Part shown: piece after piece, positions 1-6,679 of the stretch
Layout: each line of letters opens with the position of its first letter
Position numbering within the stretch: position 1 is the stretch's first letter
Assembly (NCBI GenBank): GCA_937907715.1
Contig: CALERM010000092.1
Location: 1 to 15,346, forward strand
DNA length: 15,346 nt
Reading direction: 5' to 3'
Source: an uncultured Clostridia bacterium
GTDB lineage: Bacteria; Bacillota; Clostridia; Oscillospirales; Oscillospiraceae
Program-made: the position numbers and the translations under genes
The notes under the pieces: generated by a model
Told to the model about the DNA's origin: nothing
The model's input: only the letters and a program-made list of their open reading frames with translations
Databases searched by the model: none

Positions 1-10
1 AGGAGCAAGA

Positions 11-184
11 ATGATGAGAAAGCTTTTTTGCAAAAACGACGCAGACGATTTTGAAGATCTGCCCGCGTTTAACGAGGACAAGGTCAGCCTGACGATGCTG
101 ATTGCCGGCATCTGCGCGGCGGTTGTGGCTGTGGCGGCAATTACGGCGACGATTGTCTGCCTGCTCCGCAGGAACAAGGACTGA
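11..184 (+). CDS. Small single-span membrane protein, 57 residues, function unknown
   Basis: I do not recognise this gene. It starts at ATG 11, five bases after an AGGAG ribosome binding site (1-5), and ends with TGA at 182-184. A second Met codon follows directly (MMRKLF). The N-terminal ~25 residues are polar and acidic (KNDADDFEDLPAFNEDK). They are followed by one hydrophobic segment, about residues 27-52, rich in Ala, Ile and Val, and a short basic tail (RRNKD). The layout suggests a single transmembrane helix with the basic tail in the cytoplasm, which would put the acidic N-terminus outside. A terminator-like hairpin follows 16 bases later, so this is the last gene of whatever transcript enters the window from the left. 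The upstream gene is outside the window, so the context gives no functional hint. The reading frame, RBS and terminator together make it a believable gene. Confidence 0.72.
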   Translation: MMRKLFCKNDADDFEDLPAFNEDKVSLTMLIAGICAAVVAVAAITATIVCLLRRNKD

Positions 185-200
185 TATTTAAAACGAAATA

Positions 201-244
201 CCCCGGACCCGGAGAAGTGAAATTCGTCGGGTCGGGGGTTTTAT
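201..244 (+). terminator. Rho-independent terminator after the 57-residue ORF
   Basis: A GC-rich stem pairs 201-211 (CCCCGGACCCG) with 228-237 (CGGGTCGGGG), with one bulged G and a 16-base loop. A short T run (TTTTATT) follows from 239. It lies 16 bases past the TGA of the small membrane protein. Confidence 0.75.
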
Positions 245-317
245 TGCAAAAATACGGAAACGTAATTCAGTTATGTAAACCTGAATGACACAAAAGAGGG
301 GAGGCGTTCGGAGAGAG

Positions 318-755
318 ATGAAGAAGAGAAACGGAATCCTTGCTGTGATTGCAGCACTGGCGCTGGTGATCGGGGCGGCTGTTTTGATGGCGAAGAATCG
401 GAAGGCGGATGTGTCAAATGTCAGCCGCATCATTGGATACTCTGCACTCTATGGAGACGAGACGATAAACGCTGCGTTCGACGCGGTCCAGAAGATATTT
501 TCCGAGGACTTCGCGGGCTGCACGCTGCTGGAGCTTCGGTATGACGCAGATGTCGAAAACAAATATGCGGATGATACCATGCGCTACTGGCAGGAGCACG
601 GGCAGGAGCTTCTGATCGTGGAATCCAGCTTCCGGACGGATGAATCTGTGGCTGGCAGCGGCTTCAGCCCGAATCACACCTACACCGGCTGGCAGTGGCA
701 GCTGGTGCGCTCGGAGGACAAAACGGGCTGGGAGAATATCGGCTGGGGCTATTAA
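318..755 (+). CDS. Membrane-anchored or secreted conserved hypothetical protein, 145 residues
   Basis: The protein begins MKKRN followed by a hydrophobic stretch at about residues 6-25 (ILAVIAALALVIGAAVLMA) and then KNRK, a typical N-terminal signal anchor. No lipobox cysteine or clear signal-peptidase site is visible, so it is probably tethered to the membrane with a ~115-residue extracellular domain. That domain ends in an aromatic motif (GWQWQLVRSED then GWENIGWGY) that resembles the C-termini of small secreted domains found in many Firmicutes. I cannot assign a family. An in-frame ATG at 285 would add 11 residues (MTQKRGGVRRE), but the ATG at 318 has a GGAG at 310-313 and gives a normal signal anchor, so I prefer it. 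Its stop codon lies three bases from the stop of the convergent zinc-ribbon gene, leaving no room for a terminator between them. Confidence 0.75.
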   Translation: MKKRNGILAVIAALALVIGAAVLMAKNRKADVSNVSRIIGYSALYGDETINAAFDAVQKIFSEDFAGCTLLELRYDADVENKYADDTMRYWQEHGQELLIVESSFRTDESVAGSGFSPNHTYTGWQWQLVRSEDKTGWENIGWGY

Positions 756-758
756 GCG

Positions 759-1004
759 TTATTCGTCCCAGCCGTCGACGCGCTTGCCGCAGAAGGGGCA
801 GTAGGGGTCCCGATGCGTCCAGGGACGCAGCTGATGACCGCAGTGCGGGCATTTGTTGAACAGAAAATGCGGAAGCAGCCCGGAGAACATGATAGCCATG
901 CCAATCCATAACAGGGTTTCACCGAAGAGATACGAGGAAAGCATCACAAGAAATCCTGCGATGAGAAGGATGTCGCGAAGCCGCTGCGCCTGTTGTGGTT
1001 TCAT
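759..1004 (-). CDS. Small membrane protein with C-terminal zinc ribbon, 81 residues
   Basis: Two hydrophobic segments (about residues 12-28 and 31-49) are followed by a cytoplasmic-looking tail with two knuckles, CPHCG at 52-56 and CPFCG at 69-73. The four cysteines (C52, C55, C69, C72) are spaced as in a zinc ribbon. The C-terminus is acidic (VDGWDE). Proteins of this shape are common in Clostridia and are usually left as 'zinc ribbon domain-containing protein'; their role is unknown. The start is supported by an AAAGGGGG ribosome binding site about seven bases upstream and by a promoter at 1050-1078. The gene is convergent with the 145-residue hypothetical protein, with three bases between stop codons. 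The zinc ribbon is seen in the sequence; zinc binding itself is inferred. Confidence 0.82.
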   Translation of the reverse strand: MKPQQAQRLRDILLIAGFLVMLSSYLFGETLLWIGMAIMFSGLLPHFLFNKCPHCGHQLRPWTHRDPYCPFCGKRVDGWDE

Positions 1005-1049
1005 GAAAATACCCCCTTTGCTGTGTGACGATTGCTTTCTTACGATTCC

Positions 1050-1078
1050 ATTTTACAGGAAATCTTGAGAAATGGCAA
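1050..1078 (-). promoter_or_regulatory. Sigma-A promoter for the zinc-ribbon gene, embedded in the ABC-operon terminator tail
   Basis: Reading the minus strand, the -35 box TTGCCA (1078-1073) is followed by a 17-base spacer and the -10 box TAAAAT (1055-1050). Transcription would start near 1043, giving a leader of about 39 bases before the ATG at 1004. The -35 box starts on the last base of the preceding hairpin. Confidence 0.6.
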
Positions 1079-1104
1079 GCCCGGAAGCCATCGGCTTCCG
1101 GGCT
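1078..1104 (-). terminator. Hairpin terminator of the MarR-ABC operon
   Basis: A perfect 12-bp stem (1078-1089 with 1093-1104, core GCCCGGAAGCC) and a three-base loop begins seven bases beyond the stop codon at 1111. The tail on the minus strand (TTGCCATTTCTC) is a poor U-tract, because it doubles as the -35 region of the next gene. Termination may therefore be incomplete. Confidence 0.65.
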
Positions 1105-1110
1105 GTTTCG

Positions 1111-3066
1111 TTATTCGAGTTCGAACGCGCCGGTGTAGAGCTGGTAGTACGTGCCCTTTTTGGCAATCAGATCGTCGTGTGTGCCGCGCTCGATGATATT
1201 GCCGTGGTCCAGGACCATGATGGCGTCCGAATTCTGGACGGTCGAGAGCCGGTGCGCAATGACAAAGACGGTACGTCCTTTCATCAAGGCGTCCATGCCG
1301 CGCTGGACGAGCGCTTCGGTTCTGGTATCGATGGAGGAAGTCGCCTCGTCGAGAATCATGACCGGAGGATCCGCCACGGCGGCTCTGGCAATGGAAAGAA
1401 GCTGCCGCTGACCCTGCGAGAGGTTTGCGCCGTTGGACGTGAGCATGGTGTTGTAGCCCTCGGGAAGGCGCGTGATGAAGTCGTGTGCGTTGGAGAGCTT
1501 TGCTGCGGCGATGCACTCTTCGTCGGTTGCATCGAGCTTTCCGTAGCGGATGTTCTCCATGACGGTTCCCGTGAAGAGGTTCACGTCCTGCAGGACGATG
1601 CCCAGAGAGTGCCGCAGATCTGCCTTCTTGATGTGGTTGATGTTGATGCCGTCGTAGCGGATTTTGCCATCGGAGATGTCGTAAAAGCGGTTGATCAGGT
1701 TTGTGATCGTCGTCTTGCCGGCGCCGGTTGCACCGACGAAGGCAAGCTTCTGACCGGGCTTTGCGTAGAGCGAGATATGATGCAGCACCGTCTTACCCGG
1801 CACATAGCCAAAATCCACGTCAAAGAACCGCACATCGCCCTGCAGCAGCCGGTATTCCATCGTGCCGTCGTCCTTCCGGTGCTGCCATGCCCACTTGCCG
1901 GTGCGCTCGGCGCAGGGGACGATCGTGCCGTTTTCCTCGCGGCAGCGCGTGAGCGTGACGGTTCCTTCATCGCTTTCCGGCTTCTGGTCCAGCAGATCAA
2001 AGATTCTGCCAGCGCCCGCAACCGCCATCGCAACGGCGTTCATCTGCTGCGAGACCTGCGAAACGTTTGCGGTAAACTGCTTGCACATGCCGAGATACGA
2101 CGCGACTGCCGAGATAGACAGGGGAGCGGCGATGGTTCCGAGTGTGACGAGGTTCTGAATCGAAAGGTTCGGAATCAGACCGTTCGAGGTGATCATCAAG
2201 CCACCTGCGAACGCAGTAAGGACATAAAGCAGATTACCAATATTATTCATGATTGGCATGAAAACATTTGCAAAGCGGTTTGCCTCGCGCGCGTCGCGGA
2301 AGAGCTGATCGTTGAGCTTGTCAAAATCCTGCTTTGCCGCTTCCTCGTGGCAAAAGACCTTGACGACCTTCTGACCGTTCATCATTTCCTCAATGAAGCC
2401 CTCCGCCTTGCCGAGGGAATTCTGCTGACGGACGAAGTGTTTTGCGGATTTGCCGCCGATGTTTTTGGTGGCAAGCGTCATGCAGACGATGCCGAGAATG
2501 ACGACAAGCATCAGCGGCAGGCTGTAATAGACCATCATGCAAAGAACGCCAATCACCGTCAGACCGCAGGACAGAAGGTTCGGCAGGCTCTGGGAGACGA
2601 CCTGACGCAGAGAGTCGGTATCGTTTGTAAAACGCGACATGATATCGCCGCGCGGCGTCTGGTCAAAGTAGGAGATCGGCAGGCTCTGCATGGTCGAGAA
2701 CATGCGCACGCGCGTCTTGTGCAAAAAGCCCTGCGTGACATGCGCCATGAGCTGGGTGTAGATTGTTGTGAGAATCAGGCTGACGAGATAAAGCGCCGCC
2801 ATCGTAATAAGCGCCTTTGTCAGCTGCGGCAGAATTTCTGTCCAGCCGGAGGTCAGACCTTCTTCAATATAGCGGGTGATGGTCTCAATATACGCTGCCG
2901 GTGCAACGCCGATGAGTGCGGACAGGACAATGCAGATGACAACGATGGTCAGATGGACCGGGTAGTCGTTGAAAACCTGCTTCATGAGTCTGCCAAGGAC
3001 TTTGAAATCCATCTTGCCGCGCCCGGCACCGATGGGCGCCTTTCCGCGAGGACCCATATTAGCCAT
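1111..3066 (-). CDS. ABC exporter half-transporter, subunit with the catalytic NBD, 651 residues
   Basis: This is a type IV ABC exporter half: a six-helix transmembrane domain (about residues 35-345) and an ATP-binding domain (about 405-651). The ATPase motifs are Walker A GATGAGKT (445-452), Q-loop Q493, signature LSQGQ (549-553), Walker B VMILDE (569-574, catalytic Glu574) and switch His605. The ATP site on this chain is intact, but the signature has Gln551 in place of Gly, as in the 'consensus-site' partner of heterodimeric exporters (TM288/LmrD type). A ~40-residue insertion with Cys375 and Cys385 joins the two domains, a feature I associate with clostridial members. I place the start at ATG 3066, because AGGAGGTGA lies just upstream and it overlaps the partner's stop by 8 bp (ATGGCTAA). 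A longer frame to 3180 exists but lies inside the partner gene. Probable role: drug, lipid or peptide export; the substrate cannot be told from sequence. Confidence 0.93.
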   Translation of the reverse strand: MANMGPRGKAPIGAGRGKMDFKVLGRLMKQVFNDYPVHLTIVVICIVLSALIGVAPAAYIETITRYIEEGLTSGWTEILPQLTKALITMAALYLVSLILTTIYTQLMAHVTQGFLHKTRVRMFSTMQSLPISYFDQTPRGDIMSRFTNDTDSLRQVVSQSLPNLLSCGLTVIGVLCMMVYYSLPLMLVVILGIVCMTLATKNIGGKSAKHFVRQQNSLGKAEGFIEEMMNGQKVVKVFCHEEAAKQDFDKLNDQLFRDAREANRFANVFMPIMNNIGNLLYVLTAFAGGLMITSNGLIPNLSIQNLVTLGTIAAPLSISAVASYLGMCKQFTANVSQVSQQMNAVAMAVAGAGRIFDLLDQKPESDEGTVTLTRCREENGTIVPCAERTGKWAWQHRKDDGTMEYRLLQGDVRFFDVDFGYVPGKTVLHHISLYAKPGQKLAFVGATGAGKTTITNLINRFYDISDGKIRYDGININHIKKADLRHSLGIVLQDVNLFTGTVMENIRYGKLDATDEECIAAAKLSNAHDFITRLPEGYNTMLTSNGANLSQGQRQLLSIARAAVADPPVMILDEATSSIDTRTEALVQRGMDALMKGRTVFVIAHRLSTVQNSDAIMVLDHGNIIERGTHDDLIAKKGTYYQLYTGAFELE

Positions 3067-4804
3067 GGTTTTCACCTCCTGCCTTGTTCTGCAAGTCATA
3101 GACCTCTTTGTAGATGGTGCTGGTTTTGAGAAGCTGCTCATGCGTGCCGCTGGACTCGATGCGCCCGTTGTCCATGACAAGAATCAGGTCTGCGTCCTGC
3201 ACGGAGGTAATACGCTGGGCGATGATGAATTTCGTCGTATCCGGAATTTCTTCCCGCATCGCCTGGCGGATGAGTGCGTCCGTCTTCGTGTCGACGGCGG
3301 AGGTCGAGTCGTCGAGAATCAGAACCTTCGGCTTTTTCAGAAGCGCCCGCGCAATACACAGCCGCTGCTTCTGACCGCCGGAGACGTTCGTGCCGCCTTG
3401 TTCAATATAGGTGTCGTATTTGTCGGGGAAGGTCTGGATAAATTCGTCTGCCTGCGCGAGGCGGCACACGCGCACCAGATCTTCGTCTGTTGCGTTTTCA
3501 TCGCCCCAGCGGAGGTTTTCCTTGATGGTACCGGAGAACAGGACGTTCTTCTGTAGCACCACGGCAACCTGGTTGCGAAGCGATTCCAGATCGTAATCGC
3601 GCACATCGTGCCCGCCGACGAGGACCTTTCCTTCCGTCGCGTCATACAGGCGGGAAATGAGCTGGATGAGGCTTGTTTTGGAAGAGCCGGTGCCGCCGAT
3701 GATGCCGACGGTCTGACCGGATTGGATATGCAGGTTGATGTTTTCCAACGCCATGCGGTCTGCCTTCGCGGAGTATTTGAAGCTGACGTTTTCAAAATCC
3801 ACGCTGCCGTCCGGCACGTCATAGATGGGGGATGCGGGGTTGTGGAGATCGCTCTGTTCGTCGAGCACTTCGCAGATACGCTTTGCCGAAGCCGACGCCA
3901 TCGTAATCATGACGAAGACCATCGAGAGCATCATCAGACCCATCAGAATCTGCATGGAGTAGGTGATCATGCTGGTCAGCGCGCCGACGTTCAGATACGT
4001 GCCGCCGGACTGGACAATGAGCTTTGCCGCGAAGTAGCTGATCAGAATGCGGCAGACCGAGATGCAGAACTGCATGAGCGGATTGTTGAGGGCGAGAATT
4101 TTCTCTGCCTGCAGGAAGTCTGCGCGCACATCGTCGGACGCGGCGGTGAATTTTTTGGTCTCATAGTCTTCGCGCACGAAGCTCTTGACCACGCGCATTG
4201 CCTGCACGTTCTCCTGCACGGAGTTGTTGAGCCGGTCGTACTTCCTGAAGACCGCCTTGAAAAGCGGCATTGCTGTCTTTGCCATCAGGTACAGGCAGAA
4301 GCCGAGAACCGGAATGATGCCGGCAAAGATGAAGGCAAGCTGCTTGCCGACCTGAATGGACATGACTGTCGCAAAAATCAGCATCATCGGCGCGCGGACC
4401 GCCATACGGATCATCATCATGAACGCCTGCTGCACGTTTGACACGTCCGTCGTCAGGCGCGTCACAAGAGAAGACGTGGAGAAGCGGTCAATGTTCGAGA
4501 ACGAAAAGTCCTGTACCTTATAGTATAAATCCCGGCGCAGGTTCTGGGCAAAGCCTGCTGCTGCCGATGCGCAGAACCAGCCGGAGGCAGAGCCGCAGGC
4601 AAGAGAGAGCATGGCGACGAGAAACAGCTTGAGTCCAAACTGCAGAATGACGTTCATCGAGCAGCCGGCTTGGATGTTGTTGATCAGATCGGCGGTAAGA
4701 AGCGGAATGATGCACTCACACGAAACCTCGCCGAGCATGAAAAGCGGCGTGAGAACCGTGTCGCGTTTGTATTGCCGGATACATCCGGCGAGACGTTTGA
4801 TCAT
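3059..4804 (-). CDS. ABC exporter half-transporter, subunit with the degenerate NBD, 581 residues
   Basis: This is the second half of the heterodimeric exporter: transmembrane domain about residues 15-305 and ATPase domain about 333-581. Walker A is GGTGSSKT (370-377) and the signature VSGGQ (474-478) is intact. However, Walker B ends VLILDD, so the catalytic Glu is Asp499, and the switch-loop His is Gln530 (IIAQR). Asp plus Gln is the hallmark of the degenerate ATP site in heterodimers of the TM287/LmrC type. Its intact signature should complete the catalytic site formed by the partner's Walker A and B. I place the start at ATG 4804, overlapping the MarR stop as ATGA, with AGGAGG ten bases upstream. 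The ATG at 4813 is only one base from that SD and is less likely. Translation is probably coupled to marR. Confidence 0.93.
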   Translation of the reverse strand: MIKRLAGCIRQYKRDTVLTPLFMLGEVSCECIIPLLTADLINNIQAGCSMNVILQFGLKLFLVAMLSLACGSASGWFCASAAAGFAQNLRRDLYYKVQDFSFSNIDRFSTSSLVTRLTTDVSNVQQAFMMMIRMAVRAPMMLIFATVMSIQVGKQLAFIFAGIIPVLGFCLYLMAKTAMPLFKAVFRKYDRLNNSVQENVQAMRVVKSFVREDYETKKFTAASDDVRADFLQAEKILALNNPLMQFCISVCRILISYFAAKLIVQSGGTYLNVGALTSMITYSMQILMGLMMLSMVFVMITMASASAKRICEVLDEQSDLHNPASPIYDVPDGSVDFENVSFKYSAKADRMALENINLHIQSGQTVGIIGGTGSSKTSLIQLISRLYDATEGKVLVGGHDVRDYDLESLRNQVAVVLQKNVLFSGTIKENLRWGDENATDEDLVRVCRLAQADEFIQTFPDKYDTYIEQGGTNVSGGQKQRLCIARALLKKPKVLILDDSTSAVDTKTDALIRQAMREEIPDTTKFIIAQRITSVQDADLILVMDNGRIESSGTHEQLLKTSTIYKEVYDLQNKAGGENHG

Positions 4805-5268
4805 GGTTTGCATTCCTCCTTGATGCAGTCAAAGTCCAGAGAGACATCCAGATTCTTTGCGGCGAGGTCCAGCAGGCGAACAAGCGTATCTGCCTCCTCC
4901 TCGCTCATACCGGTGGTCATGGTTTTCTCCAGAGACTGAATATGCTGCCAGATTTCCTTCTGGCATTCGGCAGCCTTTTCGGTCAGCGCGAGGCGCTTGT
5001 AGCGGCGGTCGTCCGGGTCCGGCTCGCAGGTCAGAAAGCCTTTGCTTTCTAACCGCTGCAATAGCCCGGAAACGGTAGGGTGAGTGAGATTGAAGCGCCG
5101 CTCGATGTCCTTCGGGTAGACGACCTCGCCCTGCCGTTCAGACAGATAACGGATGATAAACGATTGCTGACCGGTCAGGTCCAGGTCGCAGAGCTTTCGG
5201 TCGATTGCCTGCCGGATTGCCTGCGAGAGAATGCGGACCCGGTGACCGAGATGGAGCGGAGCGTTCAT
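4801..5268 (-). CDS. MarR-family transcriptional regulator of the ABC exporter operon, 155 residues
   Basis: Length and layout match MarR dimeric repressors. An N-terminal dimerisation helix precedes a winged helix-turn-helix at about residues 33-100. The recognition helix is around HPTVSGLLQRLESKGF (63-78), and the beta wing carries DPDDRRYKRLALTEKG-like residues (84-98, with DRRYKRL clearly visible). Helical dimerisation sequence follows to the end. In this family, ligand binding usually releases the repressor from DNA and derepresses a linked exporter. The gene is first in a three-gene operon and overlaps the next start codon by 4 bp. A GGGAGGT ribosome binding site lies eight bases before ATG 5268. 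The promoter upstream contains two identical palindromes, the expected binding sites, so it probably represses itself and the exporter. The inducer is unknown. Confidence 0.93.
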   Translation of the reverse strand: MNAPLHLGHRVRILSQAIRQAIDRKLCDLDLTGQQSFIIRYLSERQGEVVYPKDIERRFNLTHPTVSGLLQRLESKGFLTCEPDPDDRRYKRLALTEKAAECQKEIWQHIQSLEKTMTTGMSEEEADTLVRLLDLAAKNLDVSLDFDCIKEECKP

Positions 5269-5289
5269 GGGTCAAAACCTCCCAAAAAA

Positions 5290-5322
5290 GTAGCATGCTA
5301 CGTATATTAGGTAGCATGCTAC
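5290..5322. promoter_or_regulatory. Twin palindromic operator, probable MarR binding sites
   Basis: Two identical, perfect 12-bp palindromes, GTAGCATGCTAC, lie at 5290-5301 and 5311-5322. Their centres are 21 bp apart, two helical turns, so two dimers would bind the same face of the DNA. One copy sits in the -35/-10 spacer and the other over the transcription start of the marR promoter. Binding by the neighbouring MarR protein is inferred from position and symmetry. Confidence 0.85.
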
Positions 5323-5332
5323 ATTTTATCAG
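5304..5332 (-). promoter_or_regulatory. Promoter of the marR-ABC operon
   Basis: On the minus strand the -35 box CTGATA (5332-5327) is followed by a 17-base spacer and the -10 box TAATAT (5309-5304). The -10 hexamer occupies the gap between the two operator palindromes. The leader to ATG 5268 would be about 30 bases and includes the GGGAGGT ribosome binding site. Confidence 0.7.
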
Positions 5333-5410
5333 ATTTTCGAAAAAGCGCAAGTGGCTATTTCCATAAAATGCGTGATATCATACCGCGATAATTGTGCGAT
5401 CTGCTGAAAA

Positions 5411-6496
5411 TCAGCCAAGCAGCGGCAGCAGCGCCTGCCACGGCAGTGTCTTTCGGTCGAAGACGCGCAGAAGAAGGTGAAGGTTTTCCTCCGAGTGCTC
5501 GACTTCCTTGCTGTATAGCCCCGCGAGGGGAAGCAGCGCTTGAGGCGTCCGGCGTTCCTGCGCGGAAAAGAGCGCGGCGATGCTGACAACATGGAACACA
5601 CAGCTTTGCACCCGGGAAAGAATTTTACCGTCGACGCTTGCCTTCAAAAAATAGCGCCAGAGGAAATAGACCGTCAGCTGCTCCCACTGCACGGAAAACG
5701 CCGGGTCCAGCGCGTGCGTGATCGTTCGACTCGCGCGCCGGTCCAGAAGGCGCGGAAACTCCTGCGTCAGATGCTCCATGTTGTTGAGAATCAGCCAGCA
5801 GGGGAAGAAACGCGCCTCCTTCTGCCGGAGCCGCCTGATGCGAGACAACGCGCGATTCCGGCGCTCAGGGTTCGAAAACTGCGCAAGCAGTGCGTCGAGC
5901 CGTCCGTATGCCGTTTCATCTACCAGCTTTTGCAGCCGCACAGCAAACAGCAGCAGAAGCCCGAGCCGGTCGGAAATGGACAGCGACCGATTCTGCACAA
6001 GCGCAATTGCTGTATCGCGCGCGCGGCGCAGGGCAAGATAACGCTCGGGGTCTAACTCGTTGCAGCCGGAGACCGGCACGCCGTCTTCGTGCGATACAAA
6101 CGTGACCGGCGCGTCATGCTCCAGCAGAAGCTTTGCCGCTGCGGGGCAGGAAATGCTGAGCGTCAGCTCTCTGGTGCTGCCATACTCCTCATAAAAGCGC
6201 GGGTGCTGACGGCAGGTATTGCACAGCCCCTCTTCGCCCAGCGCCAATTGGACCCGGCAGAGTCCGTCTTCTCGCAGCAGGGGACAGTGTCCGTCCGTGA
6301 GGCGGAACATCGTATCGCCCTCGGCGTCCCGGGTCAGCGCGGCGCGCACCTCGTCTCCGAATGCGCCGGGAATTTCCTGATAGCGTGCGAGGGTATCTTC
6401 GTCCAGGATAATCTCCCAGTCCTTGCAGCACGTATCCGGGCATGCACCGGCAAGGCAGTGAAAGTCTGCTGCATAATCCGGTTCCAATATTCTCAT
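5411..6496 (-). CDS. FliB-family (flagellin lysine-N-methylase-like) cysteine-rich protein, 361 residues
   Basis: The N-terminal third carries a conserved cysteine array. It comprises C14, C19, C23 and C24 (CLAGACPDTCCKDW), then C71 and C80 (CPLLREDGLC), C92 and C95 (GLCNTCRQHPR) and C117 (ISCPAA). This matches proteins annotated in Clostridia as FliB, the CxxCxxCC family, where the cysteines are thought to bind an iron-sulfur cluster or metal. The C-terminal two thirds are helical and weakly conserved. No flagellar gene is present here, so the flagellin-methylase name is only a family label; the substrate could be another protein. I place the start at ATG 6496, not the in-frame TTG at 6553, because that TTG is part of the -35 box of this gene's own promoter (6524-6553). 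An AGAGG lies nine bases upstream. The gene is monocistronic and divergent from the PAP2 gene. Confidence 0.82.
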   Translation of the reverse strand: MRILEPDYAADFHCLAGACPDTCCKDWEIILDEDTLARYQEIPGAFGDEVRAALTRDAEGDTMFRLTDGHCPLLREDGLCRVQLALGEEGLCNTCRQHPRFYEEYGSTRELTLSISCPAAAKLLLEHDAPVTFVSHEDGVPVSGCNELDPERYLALRRARDTAIALVQNRSLSISDRLGLLLLFAVRLQKLVDETAYGRLDALLAQFSNPERRNRALSRIRRLRQKEARFFPCWLILNNMEHLTQEFPRLLDRRASRTITHALDPAFSVQWEQLTVYFLWRYFLKASVDGKILSRVQSCVFHVVSIAALFSAQERRTPQALLPLAGLYSKEVEHSEENLHLLLRVFDRKTLPWQALLPLLG

Positions 6497-6523
6497 GGAC
6501 AATCGCCTCTTTTTCTCCAAAAG

Positions 6524-6553
6524 ATGATACCATGTTTCATGCAATTTCGTCAA
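6524..6553 (-). promoter_or_regulatory. Promoter of the FliB-family gene
   Basis: On the minus strand, -35 TTGACG (6553-6548), an 18-base spacer and -10 TATCAT (6529-6524). The start site would be near 6517, about 20 bases before the ATG, leaving room only for the ribosome binding site. Confidence 0.65.
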
Positions 6554-6582
6554 TTGCCAAGGTTACATAATTATGATATACT
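6554..6582 (+). promoter_or_regulatory. Promoter of the PAP2 phosphatase gene
   Basis: -35 TTGCCA (6554-6559), 17-base spacer, -10 TATACT (6577-6582). Its -35 box directly abuts the -35 box of the divergent FliB-family promoter. The leader to ATG 6680 would be about 90 bases. Confidence 0.7.
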
Positions 6583-6604
6583 ATTCCGGCACACGTAAAA
6601 AACC

Positions 6605-6647
6605 GGAATCCGGCGCGGCAAAAAGTGCTTCGGCAGCGCGGAGTTCC
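6605..6647 (+). other. Imperfect hairpin in the leader of the PAP2 gene
   Basis: Bases 6605-6619 and 6633-6647 can pair over 15 positions with about three mismatches and one G-U pair, around a 13-base loop. No T run follows, so it is not an intrinsic terminator. It may protect or regulate the mRNA, or be fortuitous; it ends 33 bases before the start codon. Confidence 0.35.
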
Positions 6648-6679
6648 GATGCGGATAGATGATTTTGAAGGGATATTCT

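Noticed and set aside
1072..3129. 685-codon plus-strand open frame opposite the ABC gene
   Set aside because: It is antisense to a gene with full ABC motifs, has no recognisable domain, starts within the terminator hairpin, and has the odd composition expected of the complement of GC-biased coding sequence.
3067..3180. 38-codon N-terminal extension of the catalytic ABC subunit
   Set aside because: It lies within the coding end of the partner gene, and the AGGAGGTGA site favours the ATG at 3066.
5404..5416. Small inverted repeat GCTGA-TTT-TCAGC at the end of the FliB-family gene
   Set aside because: Only five base pairs and it overlaps the stop codon with no T run, so I do not call it a terminator.
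6497..6553. TTG start giving the FliB-family protein 19 more residues
   Set aside because: The TTG is part of the gene's -35 box, and the family normally begins near MxILxPDY at ATG 6496.
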